64,000 nt of DNA from Petrolisthes cinctipes (GCA_033782935.1 JAWQEG010000360.1:1-64000), one strand, 5' to 3'; shown: positions 1 through 12,253, counted from the first letter of the stretch. A program made the numbers and translations. The notes: generated from the sequence alone by a model not told the origin.

Positions 1-2640
1 GAAAATCGATATATTAGGTGCCCAAAGTCAATATGTGTATGCATCTTCTGTACCCGTTTATATCACAAATTTAGCCTCAAAACACCCGAAAATTTGATAT
101 TTTTGGGTCCTAGAAGTGATCTGTACATGCCTACTCAATGCTAGAATTTTTTCAAAATATAGGCCTAAAACATGCTGAAAATTGATATTTTAGGTGCACA
201 AGGTCGATATGTGCATGCATCTTCAGTACCCGTTTATATCTCAAATTCTGGCTCAAAACACCTGAAAATTCGATATTTTTGTGTCCCAAAAGCGATCTGT
301 ACATGCCTACTAAGTAATAGAATATTTTCAAAATACAGGCCCAAAACATGTTGAAAATCGATATTTTAGGTGCCCAAAGTCGATATGTGCATGTATCTTC
401 TGTACCCGTTTATATCTCAAATTCAGGATCAAAACACACGAAATTTCGATATTTATGGGTCCCATAAGCGACCTGTACATGCCTACTCAATGTTAGAATA
501 TTTTCAAAGTACAGGCAAAAAAACAACTTGAAAATCGATATTTTAGGTGCCAAAATCGATATGTGCATGCATCTTCAGTACCCATTTATATCTCAAATTT
601 AGGCTTAAAACACCTGAAAATTCGATATTTTTGGGTCCCAGAAGCGATCTGTACATGCCTACTCCGTGTTAGAGTATTTTCAAAATACAGGCCCAAAACA
701 TGCTGAAATTCGATATTTTATGTGCCCAAAGTCAATACGAGTATGCATCTTCTGTACCAGTTTATATCCCAAATTCAGGCTCAAAACATACGAAAATTCG
801 ATATTTGTGGGTCCCAGAAGCGATTTGTACATACCTACTCAGTGCTAGAATGTTCTCAAAATACAGGCCCAAAACATGCTAAAATCGATATTTTAGGTGC
901 CCAAAGTCAATATGTGTATGCATCTTCTGTACCCGTTTATATCTCAAATTCAGGCTCAAAACCCCCGAAAATTCGATATTTTTGGGTCGCAGAAGCGATC
1001 TGTACATGCCTACTCAGTAATAGAATATTATCAAAATACAGGCCCAAAACATGCTGAAATCGATTTATTAGGTGCCCAAAGTCGATATGTGCATTCATCT
1101 TCTGTACCCGTTTATATCTCAAATTCTGGCTCAAAACACACGAATATTCGATTTAATTTTGGCCCAGAAGCGATCTGTACATGCATACTCATTACTAGAA
1201 TATTTTCAAAATATAGGCCAGAAACATGCTGAAAATGAATATTTTATGTGCCCAAAGTCGATATGTGTATGCATCTTCAGTACCCGTTTATATCTCAAAT
1301 TCAGGCTCAAAACACCCGAAAATTCGATATTTTTGGGTCCCAGAAACGATCTGTACATGCCTACTCCTTGCTAGAATGTTTTCAAGATATAGACCCAAAA
1401 CATGCTCAAAATCGATATTTTAGGTGCAAAAAGTCGATATGTGCATGCATCTTCTGTACCCGTTTATATCTCAAATTCAGGCTCAAAACACCCGAATATT
1501 CTATTTTATTTTGTCCCAGAAGCAATCAGTCCATGCATACTCAATGCTAGAATATTTTCAAAAAATAGGACCAAAGGGTGTTGAAAATCGATATTTTATG
1601 TGTCAAAAGTCGATATGTGTATGCATCTTCAGTACCAGTTTATATCTCAAATTCAGGCTCAAAACACCCGAATAATCGATTTTATTGGGGCCCAGAAGCG
1701 ACCTGTACATGCCTACTCCATGTTAGAATATTTTCATAATACAGGCCCAAAACATGCTCAAAATCAGTATTTTAGGTGTCCAAAGTCGATATTTGCATGC
1801 ATCTTCAGTACTCGTTTATATCTCATATTCAGGCTCAAAACACCCGAAAATTCGATATTTTTGAGTCCCAGAAGCGATCTGTACATGCCTACTCCATGTT
1901 AGAATATTTTCATAATACAGGCCGAAAACATGCTAAAATCGATATTTTAGGTGCCCGAAGTCAATATGTGTGTGCATCTTCAGTACCCGTTTATATCTCA
2001 AATTCAGGCTCAAAACACCCGAAAATTCGATATTTTAGGGTCCCAGAAGCGATCTGTACATGCCTACTCAGTAACTGAATATTTTCAAAATACAAGTCCA
2101 ATACATGCTGAAAATCGATATTTTAGGTGCAAGCATCTTCAGTACCCGGTAATATCTCAAATTCAGGCTCAAAACACACGAAAATTCGATATTTTTGGGT
2201 CGCAGAAGTGACCTGTATATGCCTACTCAGTAATAGAATATTTTCAAAATACAGGCCCAAAACAAGTTGAAAATCGATATTTTAGGTGCCCAAAGTCAAT
2301 ATGTGTGTGCATCTTCAGTACCCGTTTATATATCAAATTCAGGCTCAAAACACCCGAAAAATCGATATTTTTGGGTCCCAGAAGCGATATGTACATGCCT
2401 ACTCCGTTTTAGAGTATTTTCAAAATACAGGCCCAAAACATGCTGAAAATCGATATTTTAGGTGCCCAAAGTCAATAAGTGCATGCATCTTCTGTACCCG
2501 TTTATATCTCAAATTCAGGCTTAATACACCTGAAAATTCGATATTTTTGGGTCCCAGAAGTGATCTGTACATGCCTACTCCGTTTTAGAGTATTTTCAAA
2601 ATAGAGGCCGAAAAAAAGCTGAAAATCGATATTTTAGGTG
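1..2640 (+). repeat. ~2.6-kb higher-order repeat, copy 1
   Basis: About 15 monomers. The segment at 20-170 recurs at 2640-2790, and 666-1400 recurs at 3286-4020, both at an offset of 2,620 bp. In between, whole-monomer gains and losses move the offset to 2,444 bp; later it becomes 2,972 bp (1402-2080 against 4374-5050). The copies are diverged, with base changes in most monomers, so this is an older HOR than those in the centre of the window. A monomer with a 17-bp deletion lies at about 2130. Confidence 0.8.
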
Positions 2641-5190
2641 CCCATAGTCAATATGTGTATGCATCTTCTGTACCCGTTTATATCACAAATTTAGCCTCAA
2701 AACACCCGAAAATTTGATATTTTTGGGTCCTAGAAGTGATCTGTACATGCCTACTCAATGCTAGAATTTTTTCAAAATATAGGCCTAATACATGCTGAAA
2801 ATTGATATTTTAGGTGCCCATAGACGATATGTGCATGTATCTTCTGTACCCGTTTATATCTCAAATTCAGGATCAAAACACACGAAATTTCGATATTTAT
2901 GGGTCCCATAAGCGACCTGTACATGCCTACTCAATGTTAGAATATTTTCAAAGTGCAGGCAAAAAAACAACTTGAAAATCGATATTTTAGGTGCCAAAAT
3001 CGATATGTGCATGCATCTTCAGTACCCGTTTGTATCTTAAATTTAGGCTTAAAACACCTGAAAATTCGATATTTTGGGGTCCCAGAAGCGATCTGTACAT
3101 GCCTACTCCGTGTTAGAGTATTTTCAAAATACAGGCCCAAAACATGCTGAAAATCGATATTTTAGGTGCCCAAAGTCAATATGTGCATGCATCTTCTGTA
3201 CCCGTTTATATCTAAAATTCAGGCTCAAAACAACCGAAAATACGATATTTTTGGTTCCCATAAGCGATCTGTACATGCCTAATCCGTGTTAGAGTATTTT
3301 CAAAGTACAGGCCCAAAACATGCTGAAATTCGATATTTTATGTGCTCAAAGTCAATTCGAGTATGCATCTTCTGTACCAGTTTATATCCCAAATTCAGGC
3401 TCAAAACACCCGAAAATTCGATATTTGTGGGTCCCAGAAGCGATTTGTACATGCCTACTCTGTGCTAGAATGTTTTCAAAATACAGGCCCAAAACATGCT
3501 AAAATCGATATTTTATGTGCCCAAAGTCAATATGTGTATGCATCTTCTGTACCCGTTTATATCTCAAATTCAGGCTCAAAACACCCGAAAATTCGATATT
3601 TTTGGGTCGCAGAAGCGATCTGTACATGCCTTGTCAGTAATAGAATATTATCAAAATACAGGCCCAAAACATGCTGAAATCGATATATTAGGTGCCCAAA
3701 GTCGATATGTGCATTTATCTTCTGTACCCGTTTATATCTCAAATTCTGGCTCAAAACACACGAATATTCGATTTTATTTTGGCCCAGAAGCGATCTGTAC
3801 ATGCATACTCATTACTAGAATATTTTCAAAATATAGGCCAGAAACATGCTGAAAATGAATATTTTATGTGTCCAAAGTCGATATGTGTATGCATCTTCAG
3901 TACCCGTTTATATCTCAAATTCAGGCTCAAAACACCGGAAAATTCGATATTTTTGGGTTCCAGAAGCGATCTGTACATGCCTACCCAGTGCTATAATGTT
4001 CTCAAAATATAGGCCCAAAACATGCTGAAAATCGATATTTTAAGTGCCCAAAGTCAATATGTGCATGCTTCTTCTGTACCCGTTTATATCTCAAATTCAG
4101 GCTCAAAACACCCGAATATTCTATTTTATTTCGGCCCAGAACCGATCTGTACATGCTTACTCAGTGCTAGAATATTTTCAAAATATAGGCCCAAAACATT
4201 CTGAAATTCAAAATTTTAGGTGTCAAAAATCGATATGTGTATGCATCTTCAGTACCCGTTTATATCTCAAATTCAGGCTCAAAACACCCGAAAATTCGAT
4301 ATTTTTGGGTCCCAGAAACGATCTGTACATGCCTACTCCTTGCTAGAATGTTTTCAAGATATAGACCCAAAACATGCTCAAAATCGATATTTTAGGTGCA
4401 AAAAGTCGATATGTGCATGCATCTTCTGTACACGTTTATATCTCAAATTCAGGCTCAAAACACCCGAATATTCTATTTTATTTTGTCCCAGAAGCGATCA
4501 GTCCATGCATACTCAGTGCTAGAATATTTTCAAAAAATAGGCCCAAAGGGTGTTGAAAATCGATATTTTATGTGTCAAAAGTCGATATGTGTATGCATCT
4601 ACTGTACCCGTTTATATCTCAAATTCAGGCTGAAAACACCCGAATATTCGATTTTATTGGGGCCCAGAAGCGACCTGTACATGCCTACTCCATGTTAGAA
4701 TATTTTCATAATACAGGCCCAAAACATGCTCAAAATCAATATTTTAGGTGTCCAAAGTCGATATGTGCATGCATCTTCAGTACCCGTTAATATCTCATAT
4801 TCAGGCTCAAAACACCCGAAAATTCGATATTTTTGGGTCCCAGAAGCGATCTGTACATGCCTACTCAGTAACAGAATATTTTCAAAAGACAAGTCCAATA
4901 CATGCTGAAAATCGATATTTTAGGTGCATGCATCTTGAGTACCCGGTAATATCTCAAATTCAGGCTCAAAACACACGAAAATTCGATATTTTTGGGTCGC
5001 AAAAGCGATCTGTACATGCCTACTCAATGTTAGAATATTTTCAGAAGACAGGCAAAAAAAAACAAGTTGAAAATCGATATTTTAGGTGCCCAAAATCGAT
5101 ATGTGCATGCATCTTAAGTACCCGTTTATATCTCAAATTCAGGCTCAAAACACCCGAAAATTCGATATTTTTGGGTCCCAGAAGCGATAT
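2641..5190 (+). repeat. ~2.6-kb higher-order repeat, copy 2 (ends at transposon)
   Basis: Second copy of the preceding block, including the unusual ATCACAAATTTAGCCTC variant (compare 50-65 with 2690-2705) and the GGCAAAAAAACAACTTG variant (2957 against 513). It has lost one monomer near 2800 and gained one near 3110, plus two further monomers around 4020-4370. The transposon interrupts it at the CTGTACATG site of a monomer. Confidence 0.8.
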
Positions 5191-5194
5191 GTAC
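5191..5194. other. Left target-site copy GTAC (or TA at 5192-5193)
   Basis: Uninterrupted monomers read GCGATCTGTACATGCC. Here the sequence runs to GTAC and then enters the element, and GTAC recurs at 6379-6382 before ATGCC. The palindromic site leaves a 2-bp TA and a 4-bp GTAC duplication indistinguishable from this locus alone. Confidence 0.75.
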
Positions 5195-5480
5195 TATTGC
5201 GGACAAAAGTTTCTTTCTACTCCGGATGATAAGTCCTCACGACTGCTGCCCCTTTTCTGGCCGGCAGGTTACTGCTTGCTCGAGAACTACACTACCGTGT
5301 AAACCAGCAACCGAACAGTTGACTGTCTCGGATTCGGATAGGAAGTAATTTACCCCCCCCCCCCTCTCTCTTTGATGTGTATAGCATATACAGTAAATAA
5401 ATGCATTAGATGATAGGTAATATCAGGTGCAAAACAAAATAATGACTATTGCACAAGAAGATAACCCAGTACTACTATTT
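5195..5480 (+). repeat. Left terminal inverted repeat of transposon copy 1
   Basis: Pairs with the complement of 6130-6378. The first ~150 bases agree at about 90% by eye, with a nearly unbroken match over AACCAGCAACCGAACAGTTG and CTGTCTCGGATTCGGATAGG. The match continues after a ~34-bp insert in this arm (the C-tract) through GATAGGTAATATCAGGTGCA and fades near CAGTACTA. Confidence 0.85.
5353..5370 (+). repeat. C12 tract followed by (TC)3 in the left arm, copy 1
   Basis: A run of 12 C then TCTCTC, within a ~34-bp segment that the right arm lacks. The run is the same length in copy 2, which is notable for a mononucleotide tract and fits recent duplication. Confidence 0.9.
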
Positions 5481-6129
5481 GTCAGAAATCACACAAAAGC
5501 TGAAATATTTCTAGAATAAACTGAATCATAGTTCATATTCGTGTGATTTTAAGCCCACAGAAGAATGCAGTAAAATGAAAAATGATATACCTCATTTAAA
5601 ATGCAATGGGAGCAATGACCCTTTGAAAGTAATGTTGGCTGTGTTCACTATTATGGTATCTTTTCAAGGACTCGGTCTGTAGCATACGGCTGTCTCATGA
5701 CCGGACCACTGTTCGATTCATGCACTTAGATTTTCTCCATATAACCTCTAGTCTATATTTGCAGCACATTTATATATGTTTTTATATTTACTTTTTAAGT
5801 CAGTCATGTTTCCACTAGTTAAAAGAAAGTAAGTTTTTTTTCCCGGACAGTCCATAGGACATCTTATTCACAAAAGCAAAGTTCATTCTTTCTTAAGATT
5901 ATAATTATTTTCTTCTTAAGCGTTCATTCATGCTCCGAAATCAAAATATAAACTCATACTAATAGAATAGCAACACCATTCACTGTTTCGAAATAAGACT
6001 GAAACACAATGGGAGATCAATAATGCAAGCATACGAGCAAGTGCAAACTCTGATATGCCTAGTGAATACAGGCCCTGGCTACGTGTAAAAGGAAAATGGT
6101 ATATTAATGATACAGTCAGCGTTCAAGAT

Positions 6130-6378
6130 GTTAAATACTAGTACTGGCATTTTCTTCTTGTTTAGTTATTACTTGCTTTGCACCTGATATTACCTATCAA
6201 CTAATGCATCTATTTATATGCTATACATTTCCTATCCGAATCCGAGACAGTCAACTGTTCGGTTGCTGGTTTACGTGGTGGTGTAGTTCTCGATCCAACA
6301 GCAACCTGCCGGCCAGAAATGGGCCAGCAGTCATGTGGACTTATCACCCGGAGTAGAAAGAAACTTTTGTCCGCAATA
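6130..6378 (-). repeat. Right terminal inverted repeat of transposon copy 1
   Basis: Inverted counterpart of 5195-5480, without the C-tract insert. Arms this long could fold the whole element into a stem with a ~650-base loop when single-stranded. Confidence 0.85.
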
Positions 6379-6382
6379 GTAC
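6379..6382. other. Right target-site copy GTAC (or TA at 6380-6381)
   Basis: Partner of 5191-5194. The satellite resumes with ATGCCTACTCC in the correct monomer phase, so no satellite bases were lost at insertion. Confidence 0.75.
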
Positions 6383-8264
6383 ATGCCTACTCCTTGTTAG
6401 AGTATTTTCATAATATAGGCCCAAAACATGCTGAAAATCGATATTTTAGGTGCCCAAAGTCAATATGTGCATGCATCTTATGTACCCGTTTATATCTCAA
6501 ATTCAGGCTCAAAACACCCGAAAATTCGATATTTTTTGTTCCCAGAAGGGATCTGTACATGCCTACTTCATGTTAGAGTATTTTCAAAATACAGGCCCAA
6601 AACATGCTCAAAATCGATATTTTAGGTGCAAAAAGTCGATATGTGCATGCATCTTCAGTACCCGTTTGTATCTTAAATTCAGGCTCAGAACACCTTAAAA
6701 TTCGATATTTTTGGGTCCCAGAAGCGATTTGTACATCGATATTTTAGGTGCCCAAAGTCGATATGTGCATGCATCTTCTGTACCCGTTTATATCTCAAAT
6801 TCAGGCTCAAAACACACGAATATTCGATTTTATTTTGGCCCAGAAGCGATCTGTACATGCATACTCATTGCTAGAATATTTTCAAGATACAGACCCAAAA
6901 CATGCTCAAAATCGATATTTTAGGTGCAAAATGTCGATATGTGCATGCATCTTCAGTACCCGTTTGTATCTCAAATTCATGCTCAAAACACCTGAAAATT
7001 CGATATTTTTGGGTCCTAGAAGCGATCTGTACATGCCTACTCATTGCTAGAATATTTTCAAAATATAGGGGTAAAACATGCTACAATTCGATATTTTAAG
7101 TGAACAAAGTCGATATGTGCATGCATCTTCTGTACCCGTTTATATATCAAATTCAGGCTTAAAACACCCGAATATTCGATTTTATTGGGTCCCAGAAGCG
7201 ATCTGTACATGCCTACTTAGTAATAGAATACTTTCAAAATACCGGCCCAAAACATGCTGAAAATCAATATTTCATGTGCCCAAAGTCGATATGTGCATGC
7301 ATCTTCTGTACCCGTTTATATCTCAAATTCAGGCTCAAAACACCCGAATATTCGATATTTTTGGGTCCCAGAAGCGATCTGTACATGCCTACTCAGTGCT
7401 AGAATGTTATCAAAATATAGGCACAAAACATGCTGAAAATCGATATTTTAGGTGCCCAAAGTCGATATGTGCATGCATCTTCTGTACCCGTTTTTATCTC
7501 ATCTTCCGGCTCAAAACATCCGAATATTTGAGTTTATTGGGGCCCAGAAACGACCTTTACATGGCTACTAAGTGCTAGATTATTTTTAAAATATAGGCCA
7601 AAAACATGCTCAAAATCAATATTTTAGGTGTCCAAAGTCGATATTTGCATGAATCTTCAGTACTCGTTGATATCTCATATTCAGGCTCAAAACACCCGAA
7701 AATTCGATATTTTTGAGTCCCAGAAGCGATTTGTACATGCCTACTCCATGTTAGAATATTTTCATAATACAGGCCGAAAACATGCTAAAATCGATATTTT
7801 AGGTGCCCGAAGTCAATATGTGTGTGCATCTTCAGTACCCGTTTATATCTCAAATTCAGGCTCAAAACACCCGAAAATTCGATATTTTAGGGTCCTAGAA
7901 GCGATATGTACATGCCTACTCCGTTTTAGAGTATTTTCAAAATACAGGCCCAAAACATGCTGAAAATCGATATTTTAGGTGCCCAAAGTCAATAAGTGCA
8001 TGCATCTTCTGTACCCGTTTATATCTCAAATTCAGGCTTAATACACCTGAAAATTCGAAATTTTTGGGTCCCAGAAGTGATCTGTACATGCCTACTCCGT
8101 TTTAGAGTATTTTTAAAATACAGGCCAAAAACATGCTGAAAATCGATATTTTAGGTGCCCAAAGTCAATATGTGTATGCATCTTCTGTACCCGTTTATAT
8201 CACAAATTTAGCCTCAAAACACCCGAAAATTTGATATTTTTGGGTCCTAGAAGTGATCTGTACA
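6383..8264 (+). repeat. Mosaic satellite between transposon copy 1 and the 1,215-bp duplication
   Basis: Begins with the flank shared with copy 2 (6383-6736 matches 13610-13963). It then has a 229-bp deletion at 6736/6737 relative to the second flank. From 7600 to 7900 it resembles 1750-2050, including the CCGAAGTCAATATGTGTGTG variant, so it contains pieces of the 2.6-kb HOR family. Confidence 0.85.
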
Positions 8265-9479
8265 TGCCTACTCAATGCTAGAATTTTTTCAAAATATAGG
8301 CCTAAAACATGCTGATAATTGATATTTTAGGTGCCCAAAGTCAATATGTGCATGCATCTTCTGTACCCGTTTATATCTCAAATTCAGGATCAAAACACAC
8401 GAAATTTCGATATTTTTGGGTCCCAGAAGCGATATGTACATGCCTACTCCGTTTTAGAGTATTTTCAAAATACAGGCCCAAAACATGCTGAAAATCGATA
8501 TTTTAGGTGCCCAAAGTCAATAAGTGCATGCATCTTCTGTACCCGTTTATATCTCAAATTCAGGCTCAAAACACCCTAAAATTCGATATTTTAGGGTCCC
8601 AGAAGCGATCTGTACATGCCTACTCAGTAACAGAATATTTTCAAAATACAAGTCCAATACATGCTGAAAATCGATATTTTAGATGCAAGCATCTTCAGTA
8701 CCTGGTAATATCTCAAATTCAGGCTCAAAACACACGAAAATTCGATATTTTTGGGTCGCAGAAGTGACCTGTATATGCCTACTCAGTAATAGAATATTTT
8801 CAAAATACAGGCCCAAAACAAGTTGAAAATCGATATTTTAGGTGCCCAAAGTCAATATGTGTGTGCATCTTCAGTACCCGTTTATATATCAAATTCAGGT
8901 TAAAAACACCATAAAAATCGATATTTTTGGGTCCCAGAAGCGATATGTACATGCCTACTCCGTTTTAGAGTATTTTCAAAATACAGGCCCAAAACATGCT
9001 GAAAATCGATATTTTAGGTGCCCAAAGTCAATAAGTGCATGCATCTTCTGTACCCGTTTATATCTCAAATTCAGGCTTAATACACCTGAAAATTCGATAT
9101 TTTTGGGTCCCAGAAGTGATCTGTACATGCCTACTCCGTTTTAGAGTATTTTCAAAATACAGGCCCAAAACATGCTGAAAATCGATATTTTAGGTGCCCA
9201 AAGTCAATATGTGCATGCATCTTCTGTACCCGTTTATATCTAAAATTCAGGCTCAAAACAACCGAAAATACGATATTTTTTGTTCCCATAAGCGATCTGT
9301 ACATGCCTAATCCGTGTTAGAGTATTTTCAAAGTACAGGCCCAAAACATGCTGAAATTCGATATTTTATGTGCCCAATGTCAATACGAGTATGCATCTTC
9401 TGTACCAGTTTATATCCCAAATTCAGGCTCAAAACACCCGAAAATTCGATATTTGTGGGTCCCAGAAACGATCTGTACA
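8265..9479 (+). repeat. 1,215-bp tandem duplication, copy 1 (7 monomers)
   Basis: Matches the next 1,215 bp almost base for base. The only difference I noticed is G at 8822 against T at 10037. It contains one monomer with the 17-bp deletion (junction near 8686). Edges are uncertain by about 20 bases. Confidence 0.88.
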
Positions 9480-10694
9480 TGCCTACTCAATGCTAGAATT
9501 TTTTCAAAATATAGGCCTAAAACATGCTGATAATTGATATTTTAGGTGCCCAAAGTCAATATGTGCATGCATCTTCTGTACCCGTTTATATCTCAAATTC
9601 AGGATCAAAACACACGAAATTTCGATATTTTTGGGTCCCAGAAGCGATATGTACATGCCTACTCCGTTTTAGAGTATTTTCAAAATACAGGCCCAAAACA
9701 TGCTGAAAATCGATATTTTAGGTGCCCAAAGTCAATAAGTGCATGCATCTTCTGTACCCGTTTATATCTCAAATTCAGGCTCAAAACACCCTAAAATTCG
9801 ATATTTTAGGGTCCCAGAAGCGATCTGTACATGCCTACTCAGTAACAGAATATTTTCAAAATACAAGTCCAATACATGCTGAAAATCGATATTTTAGATG
9901 CAAGCATCTTCAGTACCTGGTAATATCTCAAATTCAGGCTCAAAACACACGAAAATTCGATATTTTTGGGTCGCAGAAGTGACCTGTATATGCCTACTCA
10001 GTAATAGAATATTTTCAAAATACAGGCCCAAAACAATTTGAAAATCGATATTTTAGGTGCCCAAAGTCAATATGTGTGTGCATCTTCAGTACCCGTTTAT
10101 ATATCAAATTCAGGTTAAAAACACCATAAAAATCGATATTTTTGGGTCCCAGAAGCGATATGTACATGCCTACTCCGTTTTAGAGTATTTTCAAAATACA
10201 GGCCCAAAACATGCTGAAAATCGATATTTTAGGTGCCCAAAGTCAATAAGTGCATGCATCTTCTGTACCCGTTTATATCTCAAATTCAGGCTTAATACAC
10301 CTGAAAATTCGATATTTTTGGGTCCCAGAAGTGATCTGTACATGCCTACTCCGTTTTAGAGTATTTTCAAAATACAGGCCCAAAACATGCTGAAAATCGA
10401 TATTTTAGGTGCCCAAAGTCAATATGTGCATGCATCTTCTGTACCCGTTTATATCTAAAATTCAGGCTCAAAACAACCGAAAATACGATATTTTTTGTTC
10501 CCATAAGCGATCTGTACATGCCTAATCCGTGTTAGAGTATTTTCAAAGTACAGGCCCAAAACATGCTGAAATTCGATATTTTATGTGCCCAATGTCAATA
10601 CGAGTATGCATCTTCTGTACCAGTTTATATCCCAAATTCAGGCTCAAAACACCCGAAAATTCGATATTTGTGGGTCCCAGAAACGATCTGTACA
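9480..10694 (+). repeat. 1,215-bp tandem duplication, copy 2
   Basis: Second copy of the preceding block, beginning at the CTACTCAATGCTAG variant and ending where CTACTCCTTGCTAG replaces it. Near-identity marks it as one of the youngest events in the window. Confidence 0.88.
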
Positions 10695-10879
10695 TGCCTA
10701 CTCCTTGCTAGAATGTTTTCAAGATATAGACCCAAAACATGCTCAAAATCGATATTTTAGGTGCAAAAAGTCGATATGTGCATGCATCTTCTGTACCCGT
10801 TTATATCTCAAATTCAGGCTCAAAACACCCGAATATTCTATTTTACTTTGTCCCAGAAGCGATCAGTCCATGCATACTC

Positions 10880-11566
10880 AGTGCTAGAATATTTTCAAAA
10901 AATAGGCCCAAAGCATGTTGAAAATCGATATTTTATGTGTCAAAAGTCGATATGTGTATGCATCTTCAGTACCAGTTTATATCTCAAATTCAGGCTGAAA
11001 ACACCCGAATATTCGATATTTTTGGGTCCCAGAAGCGATCTGTACATGCCTACTTTGTTACAGAATGTTTTCAAAATAAAGGCCCAAAACATGCTAAAAT
11101 CGATATTATAGGTGCCCAAAGTCGATATGTGCATGCATCTTCTGTACCCGTTTATATTTCAAATTCAGGCTCAAAACACCCGAATATTCGATTTTATTGG
11201 GGCCCAGAAGCGACCTGTACATGTCTACTCCATGTTAGAATATTTTCATAATACAGGCCCAAAACATGCTCAAAATCAGTATTTTAGGTGTCCAAAGTCG
11301 ATATGTGCATGCATCTTCAGTACCCGTTAATATCTCATATTCAGGCTCAAAACACCCGAAAATTCGATATTTTTGGGTCCCAGAAGCGATCTGTACATGC
11401 CTACTCAGTAACAGAATATTTTCAAAAGACAAGTCCAATACATGCTGAAAATCGATATTTTAGGTGCATGCATCTTCAGTACCCGGTAATATCTCAAATT
11501 CAGGCTAAAAACACACGAAAATTCGATACTTTTGGGTCGCAAAAGCAATCTGTACATACCTACTCA
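10880..11566 (+). repeat. 687-bp tandem duplication, copy 1
   Basis: Four monomers, one carrying the 17-bp deletion (4 x 176 - 17 = 687). The markers at 11112 and 11288 recur at 11799 and 11975. This extra block helps explain why the left flanks of the two transposon copies stop matching about 600 bp out. Confidence 0.8.
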
Positions 11567-12253
11567 GTAATAGAATATTTCAAAAATACAGGCCCAAAAC
11601 ATGTTTAAATTCGATATTTTATGTGCCCAAAGTCGATATGTGTATGTATCTTCTGTACCCGTTTATATCTCAAATTCAGGCTGAAAACACCCGAATATTC
11701 GATATTTTTGGGTCCCAGAAGCGATCTGTACATGCCTACTTTGTTCCAGAATGTTTTCAAAATATAGGCCCAAAACATGCTGAAAATCGATATTTTAGGT
11801 GCCCAAAGTTGATATGTGCATGCATCTACTGTACCCGTTTATATTTCAAATTCAGGCTCAAAACACCCGAATATTCGATTTTATTGGGCCCCAGAAGCGA
11901 CCTGTACATGCCTACTCCATGTTAGAATATTTTTATAATACAGGCCCAAAACATGCTCAAAATCAATATTTTAGGTGTCCAAAGTCGATATGTGCATGCA
12001 TCTTCAGTACCCGTTAATATCTCATATTCAGGCTCAAAACACCCGAAAATTCGATATTTTTGGGTCCCAGAAGCGATCTGTACATGCCTACTCAGTAACA
12101 GAATATTTTCAAAAGACAAGTCCAATACATGCTGAAAATCGATATTTTAGGTGCATGCATCTTCAGTACCCGGTAATATCTCAATTTCAGGCTCAAAACA
12201 CACGAAAATTCGATATTTTTGGGTCGCAAAAGCGATCTGTACATGCCTACTCA
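11567..12253 (+). repeat. 687-bp tandem duplication, copy 2
   Basis: Partner of the preceding block, with scattered base differences. It runs into the flank shared with transposon copy 1 (from about 11795 it matches 4568 onward at an offset of 7,227 bp). Confidence 0.8.

Larger units (their letters stand above)
5195..6378. mobile_element. Non-autonomous TIR transposon (MITE-like), copy 1
   Basis: A 1,184-bp insert unrelated to the satellite splits a monomer within CTGTACATG. Its ends are perfect inverted repeats over the first 31 bases (TATTGCGGACAAAAGTTTC at the left, its complement at the right). Related arms of roughly 250-290 bp follow. The middle (about 5481-6129) is A+T-rich and holds no long open frame and no transposase. 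The satellite GTAC is present on both sides. That fits either a 4-bp GTAC target duplication or a TA duplication with the element starting one base further out (C at 5194, G at 6379). TA duplication would suggest a Tc1/mariner-like deletion derivative. The family is inferred and the transposon nature is well supported. Confidence 0.88.

Noticed and set aside
4860..5300. A chimeric frame running from satellite into transposon copy 1 (and likewise at 12245-12528 for copy 2)
   Set aside because: The frame crosses the insertion edge by chance. Its transposon part is the left terminal repeat, which is non-coding, and the two copies end differently because of a one-base difference.
5195..6378. A possible transposase or other gene inside the transposon-like insert
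   Set aside because: The interior (about 5481-6129) has no long open frame on either strand and no DDE/D-type motif that I can recognise. The element appears non-autonomous.
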